Translations under genes and position numbers: made by a program
Shown: positions 27,003-31,611 of the stretch, piece by piece
Position numbering within the stretch: position 1 is the stretch's first letter
How the letters are laid out: each line of letters opens with the position of its first letter
Assembly (NCBI GenBank): GCA_049965775.1
Contig: JBMFVX010000021.1
Coordinates: forward strand, 1-31,611
From: JABEVB01 sp049965775
Lineage (GTDB): Bacteria > Planctomycetota > Phycisphaerae > WQYP01
Direction of reading: 5' to 3'
Length of the DNA: 31,611 nt
The notes under the pieces: generated by a model
What the model was told of the DNA's origin: nothing
What the model saw: only the letters and a program-made list of their open reading frames with translations
Databases searched by the model: none

Positions 27003-27794
27003 ATGGCCATCAGCATTAAAGAAGACCTGCTCCTGCCTGCTCCGCTGGAGTGGACCAATCTGGGGTATAAAATTACCCGCAAGTTTCAGGTCACCGGCCT
27101 GGCCGCTTACTCGCCGACGCTGCGGCCCATTATGGCGGCCACAGCCACCGATGCGGTGACGGGCTTCACCATTCCCGGCGTAAGTACACCCCACCCCGAC
27201 CGCCCGGACGCCCTGGTAGAATCGGTGCGAACACTCTGCGCCGGCGCCGACTGCTTTGATGTGCTTTGCCAATACAATTGGTCGCTTTACCCAAGCACTT
27301 ATCTCAAAAGTTTTAATGCCGGCCTGGTGCAGGTGCTGCGGCACTACGACGCCGGAAACAATTTAGCCGCCGTAACCTACACGCCCGCCGGCGGCCAGCC
27401 CCAAACGGTCGTGGCCGATTTGCATCGGTTGATTCTCAATGCCACGCTCTCGTTTCACTTTTTAGAAACGGCGGACCCCGAAAGCCTCACACTCGCCTAT
27501 GCCGGCATGGTCAACTCGGCAACATGGCGCAACTACCCGCCGCGAACGTGGCTGTGCCTGCCCATCAGCGGCAGCACGCAGGATGGCGTCTGGTATCGCA
27601 ACACATACAGCTTTGCCTACAACCCCGAAACGTGGGACCAATATGCCGTCTTCAAAAATGATGATGGCACCATTCCCACCGGCATTGCGGCGAGCATTGT
27701 GACCGATGGGTCGGTAACCAGCGGCAACGGCTGGAGCCGCTTTGTGGTGTTTCCGCAGGCCGATTTCAACCAGGTTTTTCCGAACATAAAGTGA
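27003..27794 (+). CDS. Hypothetical protein, first of a four-gene accessory cassette
   Basis: I do not recognise this 263-residue protein. It begins MAISIKEDLLLPAPLEWTNL, has no signal peptide or membrane segment, and is rich in aromatic and Thr/Asn residues in a pattern that suggests a mostly beta structural protein. The frame is open far upstream (to 26634), but that part is translated repeat DNA, so I place the start at the ATG at 27003; no clear ribosome site precedes it. The next gene starts 7 bases after its stop, indicating an operon. A structural protein of a phage or phage-like particle is one possibility given the neighbours, but there is no motif that proves it. Confidence 0.65.
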   Translation: MAISIKEDLLLPAPLEWTNLGYKITRKFQVTGLAAYSPTLRPIMAATATDAVTGFTIPGVSTPHPDRPDALVESVRTLCAGADCFDVLCQYNWSLYPSTYLKSFNAGLVQVLRHYDAGNNLAAVTYTPAGGQPQTVVADLHRLILNATLSFHFLETADPESLTLAYAGMVNSATWRNYPPRTWLCLPISGSTQDGVWYRNTYSFAYNPETWDQYAVFKNDDGTIPTGIAASIVTDGSVTSGNGWSRFVVFPQADFNQVFPNIK

Positions 27795-27801
27795 GCACCC
27801 C

Positions 27802-28518
27802 ATGCAAAGCCGCCTGCCTGAATGGACCGCCGACCGCGAACCGTTTCGCGGCATAGCCGAGCAGGTTTCGGCCATGGTGCGGCAAATTAACGCTAATGCT
27901 GATACGCTCGGAGCCAACGGCACCGCGGTAACGCATTTGCCCGCCGGCACGATTGTGCGCTCGCCCACGCCGCCGCAGGCGGCCCGCATGGCCGTGGTAA
28001 AACTCACCGCTTACGAAGCCGGCGGCGGCAAGTATGGCGGGCATATTTTTACCGGCAATTCGACCGCGCTCGCCGGCCGCAATTTGAATTTGCCCGAAGG
28101 TCTTGCCGACAGCGGCAACAACAACGCGCTCGTACTTAACATAGGCGAGTCTGGCGGTGCAGGCAGTCACCTTCTGCCGCTGAATTCATTTCATATCGGC
28201 CTGCGCGTGGGGCGCACCAGCGAACCGGCCAATCGAACGATTGTGCTTGTTCAAGCGGCCGCAGCACCCGTGTTTGCGGTAAACGTTACACGCGATGGCG
28301 GTAGCGACGGCAGCCAAACCACCGCGGCAAGCTGGACATATACGGTCAAAACACTTGATGGCGCCGTGACGCTGGGCACAGGCGTAGCGGTGGCGCGGCC
28401 GAGGCCCAACGGTTCGATGCTTACCGGCAGCGGCTTTGGCCTGGCGTTTTTTGATGCCACCGGCACGCTGCGCCTGTGGGATGCCGGCGAGACGCCCGCC
28501 ACCACCGCCTGCAGTTGA
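27802..28518 (+). CDS. Hypothetical protein, second of the accessory cassette
   Basis: This 238-residue protein is not recognised with confidence. An N-terminal segment (EWTADREPFRGIAEQVSAMV) looks helical. The rest is beta-rich and ends in a passage with WTYTVKTLDG, VAVARPRPNGS and ATGTLRLWDAGE, of the type seen in virion- or tail-associated proteins. No signal peptide or transmembrane segment was seen. It starts 7 bases after the preceding stop, without a good Shine-Dalgarno, so it may be translated by coupling. The third gene follows after 21 bases. Confidence 0.65.
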   Translation: MQSRLPEWTADREPFRGIAEQVSAMVRQINANADTLGANGTAVTHLPAGTIVRSPTPPQAARMAVVKLTAYEAGGGKYGGHIFTGNSTALAGRNLNLPEGLADSGNNNALVLNIGESGGAGSHLLPLNSFHIGLRVGRTSEPANRTIVLVQAAAAPVFAVNVTRDGGSDGSQTTAASWTYTVKTLDGAVTLGTGVAVARPRPNGSMLTGSGFGLAFFDATGTLRLWDAGETPATTACS

Positions 28519-28539
28519 CGTACATAACAGGAAGAGCCA

Positions 28540-29079
28540 ATGGCCGGCCCGAATGTACAACTAAGCACCACCGCCCAGCGGTCGCTTGATGCGCAAGGCC
28601 GGGTGATTCTCGCCGGCAGCGGCGATGCATGCTGCTGCACCGCTGCCTCCAACCCATGCGTCGGGGCGCCCAGCGCCATTGCCATTTTAGATTACGACGA
28701 TTCTTACTTTGCCGGCTGCGGCAACTGTATGGCGGCAATCGCCGGCGACTGCGTATGGGATGGCACCTTTCAATATTTTGATGTCGCAACATGCCAATAT
28801 TCCGCAGCCCAGTGTTTTAACGGCGCCACCTTCGGCAGCAATCCATTTTGTTTTGACTGTTCGTTTAATCATCAGCGCATGTGGCAGTTCAACCCGCCCG
28901 GCCTGCCCACGGTGGCGTATAACAGCAGCACCGGAGTATTTACGCTGACTCTCACCTGCCAAACCGGCCAGAACGCGGGTCAAATTGTTTGGCAAGGCAG
29001 CAAAACCGGCGGCGGATTCTCGGGCATATATACGCGCACCGGCGGGTGCGACCCGCGGCCCACCGTGGAGATTGCATGA
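28540..29079 (+). CDS. Cysteine-rich hypothetical protein, third of the accessory cassette
   Basis: The 179-residue protein has 13 cysteines by my count, clustered in the first two thirds: DACCCTAASNPC, YFAGCGNCMAA, then GDC, TC, QC and NPFCFDCSF. The C-terminal part (WQFNPPGLPTVAYNSSTGVF onward) is beta-rich. No export signal is visible, so metal binding in the cytoplasm, or disulfides in a particle after lysis, are both open. The ribosome site is good (AGGAAG shortly before the ATG). The last four bases, ATGA, overlap the next start. I recognise no named domain. Confidence 0.7.
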   Translation: MAGPNVQLSTTAQRSLDAQGRVILAGSGDACCCTAASNPCVGAPSAIAILDYDDSYFAGCGNCMAAIAGDCVWDGTFQYFDVATCQYSAAQCFNGATFGSNPFCFDCSFNHQRMWQFNPPGLPTVAYNSSTGVFTLTLTCQTGQNAGQIVWQGSKTGGGFSGIYTRTGGCDPRPTVEIA

Positions 29080-29357
29080 ACACATTGCAAACTTATTGCC
29101 GACATTGGCACAATTGTGGAGTCGCCGGGGGCGGCTGCTGCCGGCTTGGCCTTTACGGCGGCCGCCCCAGCCACGGCGTATGCCGGGCATGCCCCACATA
29201 CACCGGCCCCAGCCGCGGACTTGGCGATTGGGTGCACCGTTTTGCCCAACCCGTGGCGTGGCTGCTTAACCGCATCGCACGGCGCAACGTGCTGGGCAGC
29301 GGCCGCTGCGGCTGCCACGCCCGGCGACTTAAACTCAACAAATTAAAGCTGCGGTAG
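29076..29357 (+). CDS. Small Cys-rich, putatively metal-binding protein, fourth of the accessory cassette
   Basis: The 93-residue basic protein begins MNTLQTYCRHWHNCGV at an ATGA overlap with the preceding stop. Eight cysteines (C8, C14, C21, C22, C36, C39, C78, C80) with nearby His resemble a zinc-ribbon or knuckle arrangement, including CRAC and a C-terminal CGC followed by a Lys/Arg-rich tail. The core GLYGGRPSHGVCRAC reads like a genuinely conserved small protein rather than a chance frame. Its function is unknown. The start at the overlap is preferred over the upstream in-frame ATG at 28989, which would lie inside the preceding gene. Confidence 0.6.
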   Translation: MNTLQTYCRHWHNCGVAGGGCCRLGLYGGRPSHGVCRACPTYTGPSRGLGDWVHRFAQPVAWLLNRIARRNVLGSGRCGCHARRLKLNKLKLR

Positions 29358-29816
29358 GGGCATTTCCGGTATCTGTTCACGGCCACGCCGATTGGCCAGG
29401 GTTGAGCCAGTTGCGATTGTTCCGGCGCACCCTGCAACCGGGGCACCCCTTGTGGTGCGGGCTTCCAGCCTGCCCGGTCCCCAGTCGTGAACAATTACCA
29501 TTTGCAAGCCATGGCCAAGTTGCGAGGGTCTGCCAATTTTCCGGGCGGCGCTGGGATTGCCATTGTTGCGGCCCCAATGCGTGACCGTACGCCCCTATTT
29601 AGCCGCCGGCTTGCCGGTGGGGCGGCTGTTACACAATGCGCGGGTTTAACGTCAACAACACGCGCCGCAACCGCGGCAGTGGTGGTTCGTTTGGCTTAAA
29701 ATGAGCCTTACGGGCGTTGCGGTTACGCTGGCTTTCGGGTTCAATGCCGCTCTGGGCCGCTGTTGGCCGCTGCGGCGTACGTGCGTGCGCCGCGCCACAC
29801 TCGGAGACACGTTTTT
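29358..29816. other. Intergenic region before the glycosyltransferase gene
   Basis: 459 bases with no supported gene. It holds the dispersed-repeat-like hairpin at 29451-29477 and a GC-rich hairpin (CCGCCGG 29603-29609 with CCGGTGG 29614-29620, loop CTTG) without a T-run. TAAAAT at about 29697 could be a -10 box for the glycosyltransferase gene, with no good -35. No tRNA was seen. Confidence 0.5.
29451..29477. repeat. Dispersed-type hairpin repeat (GTGGTGCGGGCTTCCAGCC)
   Basis: GCGGGCT (29457-29463) and AGCCTGC (29467-29473) pair around TCC with one G-T. This sequence type, which reads AGWKPAPQ on the reverse strand, is familiar from intergenic repeats in several bacterial groups. Only one copy lies in this window, so the repeat status rests on recollection and not on the sequence here. 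Confidence 0.45.
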
Positions 29817-30590
29817 ATGTCAGATGCAGCAAGCCATACAGTGCCAAACGCCGGCGCAGTGCCGTCGGGCAAGCTGCTCTCTATTGTCATACCGGTCTAT
29901 AACGAAGAGCAATTTTTGCCGACGGTTGTAGCGGCCGTGGTAAACCAGCCGCTGCCGGGGGGGCTTGAGCGCGAAATCATCATGGTCAACGACGCATCAA
30001 GCGACAACACCTGGCAGGTGATGCAGCGCCTGCCCGAGCAGTTTCCGCAGGCGCAGTTTGTGCTGATTAACAAAACAGTCAACGAAGGCAAGGGCTTTGC
30101 CCTGCGCGACGCCTGGGCCAGGGCACGCGGCGACTGGCTGCTCATTCAAGATGCCGATTTAGAATACGACCCCGCCGATTACCCCAAGTTGCTCGCTCCG
30201 CTGCTGGCCGGCAAGGCCGATGCGGTTTTCGGCAGCCGGTTTATCGGCGAGCCGCACCGCGTGATGTACTTCTGGCACCAGGTGGCCAACAATATGCTCA
30301 CCACGCTGAGCAACATGCTCACCAACCTCAACCTTACCGATATGGAAGTCTGCTACAAAGTCTTTTCGCGGCCGGTGTACACGCAAATACGCATCAAAAG
30401 CCCGCGCTTCGGCGTAGAGCCGGAGCTTACCGCCAAACTGGCGCGGCTGCGCATCAACGGGCATAAAGCCCGCATTTACGAAGTCGGTGTCGCCTACAGC
30501 GGCCGCACGTATGAAGAGGGTAAAAAAATCGGCTGGCGCGATGCGATATCGGCCATCGTGCAGATTGTGCGTTTTAGATTTTTTGATTGA
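29817..30590 (+). CDS. Family 2 glycosyltransferase, DPM1/polyprenyl-phosphate sugar transferase-like
   Basis: The 257-residue soluble GT-A enzyme is expected to transfer a sugar from a nucleotide donor, most likely to a polyprenyl phosphate. Motifs in order are SIVIPVYNEE (22-31), VNDASSDNT (57-65), the metal-binding DADLEYDPADYP (112-123, D112 and D114), FGSRFIG (138-144), SNMLTNLNLTDMEVCYKVFS (165-184) and FGVEPELTAKLAR (198-210). The end, GVAYSGRTYEEGKKIGWRDA, followed by a hydrophobic stretch and RFRFFD, is typical of this subgroup. No membrane helices follow, so it is the short cytoplasmic form. The start at 29817 has GGAG 10 bases upstream and puts the first motif about 20 residues in; the frame opens earlier at 29763. 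Donor and acceptor are not known. Confidence 0.9.
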   Translation: MSDAASHTVPNAGAVPSGKLLSIVIPVYNEEQFLPTVVAAVVNQPLPGGLEREIIMVNDASSDNTWQVMQRLPEQFPQAQFVLINKTVNEGKGFALRDAWARARGDWLLIQDADLEYDPADYPKLLAPLLAGKADAVFGSRFIGEPHRVMYFWHQVANNMLTTLSNMLTNLNLTDMEVCYKVFSRPVYTQIRIKSPRFGVEPELTAKLARLRINGHKARIYEVGVAYSGRTYEEGKKIGWRDAISAIVQIVRFRFFD

Positions 30591-30610
30591 TTGCCGCCCC
30601 GCGTTAGAAT
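30583..30610 (+). promoter_or_regulatory. trpF promoter, positioned for a leaderless mRNA
   Basis: TTGATT (30583-30588), a 16-base spacer and TAGAAT (30605-30610) form a sigma-70-type promoter that overlaps the end of the glycosyltransferase gene. The trpF ATG starts 6 bases after the -10 box, where transcription should begin, and no Shine-Dalgarno is present. This is the standard layout of leaderless transcripts. Confidence 0.5.
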
Positions 30611-30616
30611 GCCCGC

Positions 30617-31315
30617 ATGAATCACGCGAGTCTATCTAAGCAAGTTTTCATAAAAATGTGCGGCTTCCGTCGGCCCGCCGATGCCGTCGCCGCGGTTGCC
30701 GCCGGCGCAGACGCCATTGGCCTGAACTTCTTTGCCGGGCCGCGGCAACTATCGCTTGCGGCCGCAGCACAAATCATTAAAGCGCTGGGTTCGCCGCGCC
30801 AGGCGGTGGCACTGGTATCGGCCTCGCCAAAAACCGGCGAAACCACCATGCAGCAGGTCTTTGAGATGCTGGGCATTGCGGTGTTTCAACTTTACAACCT
30901 GCCGGCGCAGGCCACAGCGGTCGGCGTTGAGCCTCTAGCGAAGCAGGGCTGCTCGTTTTGGCCCGTTATACGCGTGGCCCAGCGCGGCCAACTCGCGGCA
31001 CTCGGGCCAACGGCAAGCGGGTTGGGCTTTTTACCCGCGGCAATTCTGCTCGACAGCCATTCTGCCGCCGCCCACGGCGGCACCGGCGAAAGCTTTAACT
31101 GGCAGTGGATTGCCGACGCCCGGCAACAAGGCGAGCTTACGGGCCTGCCACCGCTGATTCTTGCCGGCGGGCTTAACCCGGGCAATGTCGCCGCAGCCGT
31201 GGCCACAGCCCGGCCGTGGGGGGTGGATGTTTCCAGCGGTATTGAAGCAGGCATACCCGGCGAAAAAGATGCCGCCGCCATGCGGGCATTTGTCGCCGCG
31301 GTGCGCCAGGCCTAA
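30617..31315 (+). CDS. trpF: Phosphoribosylanthranilate isomerase
   Basis: Catalyses the Amadori rearrangement of N-(5'-phosphoribosyl)anthranilate to CdRP in tryptophan biosynthesis. The 232-residue TIM barrel shows FIKMCGF with catalytic Cys15, GADAIGLNFFAGPRQLS (30-46), AILLDS with catalytic Asp146, GGTGESFNW (154-162) and the phosphate-binding end LILAGGLNPGNV (180-191), then VDVSSGIE and GEKDAAAMRAF. It is about 20-30 residues longer than usual. The motif that is normally QLHG reads QLYN at 91-94, so a conserved His is replaced by Tyr. No other trp genes are in view; it follows the glycosyltransferase by 26 bases but probably has its own promoter. Confidence 0.92.
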   Translation: MNHASLSKQVFIKMCGFRRPADAVAAVAAGADAIGLNFFAGPRQLSLAAAAQIIKALGSPRQAVALVSASPKTGETTMQQVFEMLGIAVFQLYNLPAQATAVGVEPLAKQGCSFWPVIRVAQRGQLAALGPTASGLGFLPAAILLDSHSAAAHGGTGESFNWQWIADARQQGELTGLPPLILAGGLNPGNVAAAVATARPWGVDVSSGIEAGIPGEKDAAAMRAFVAAVRQA

Positions 31316-31611
31316 AACGGTGCAACCTTAACGGGCGGCATCACATGATGCTGCAACATCTGCGTACGGTGGTAAGCACTTTTGGTGTACGGTCGCGTCA
31401 ACCCCCGGTATTTTTTGAATCTACTCTCGTCGTTGGTCCTGGCTGCTGTCCGTGGTCCTCGAACAAGATGAATCTCCAGACGCAGCGATTGCGGCAAGGA
31501 ATGGTGATTATGGGCACCTCTACCAAGCAGTCATAACCAAAGTTCCTTATATAGAAAACGCATTTCACCCGCGTAGGCATTGCGAATTGTTCAAAAATCA
31601 GCTTCCCCGTA
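31316..31611. other. Noncoding end of the window
   Basis: 296 bases without a supported gene. GGTCCTGGCTGCTGTCCGTG followed by GTCC (about 31435-31458) resembles the GGTCCNTGGTCC-type intergenic iterations of other genomes. No terminator with a T-run was found after trpF. Confidence 0.45.

Noticed and set aside
29487..29699. 70-codon frame upstream of the glycosyltransferase gene
   Set aside because: No ribosome site or motif; Ala/Thr-rich composition typical of a chance frame in GC-rich DNA.
31500..31530. Possible IS end (TTATGGGCACCTCTA) near the window edge
   Set aside because: It only loosely recalls insertion-sequence termini; no matching inverted end or transposase is in the window.

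Overview
The window looks like a chromosomal segment from a Gram-negative-type bacterium. It encodes signal peptides, an outer-membrane TpsB/Omp85 barrel, a porin and periplasmic YceI proteins. The GC content is fairly high. The combination of a giant beta-helical adhesin, an RNase HII-like protein of unusual sequence, a GH78 rhamnosidase, leaderless-looking trpF and several kinds of intergenic dispersed repeat suggests a planctomycete, possibly Phycisphaerae-like. That placement is inference; no rRNA or marker gene in the window settles it.

Left half (1-17735, + strand): a two-partner secretion operon. A ~5,300-residue TpsA exoprotein fills half of the window and is translationally coupled through an ATGA overlap to its TpsB outer-membrane transporter. 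A leader of about 170 bases with several inverted repeats, including a possible closed junction, precedes the likely tpsA start at 169.

Middle (17841-24821, - strand): a three-gene envelope operon reads leftward, converging on tpsB. It holds a porin with an N-terminal coiled coil followed by two tandem YceI-family proteins. Upstream of it on the same strand lie an exported GH78 alpha-L-rhamnosidase-like enzyme and a divergent RNase HII-like protein.

Accessory strip (24822-29816): a VapBC toxin-antitoxin pair with a clear repeated-operator promoter lies in a repeat-rich zone. This zone contains copies of a mosaic dispersed repeat on both sides of vapBC, a 174-bp MITE-like element with 17-bp terminal inverted repeats and a 9-bp target-site duplication, and a cluster of short degenerate repeats. 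Next come four compact genes on the + strand whose products I cannot name; the last two are cysteine-rich. They look like an accessory or phage-type cassette, but this is unproven.

Right end (29817-31315, + strand): a DPM1-like family 2 glycosyltransferase, then trpF (phosphoribosylanthranilate isomerase) with a promoter box placed for a leaderless transcript. The last 296 bases show no gene.
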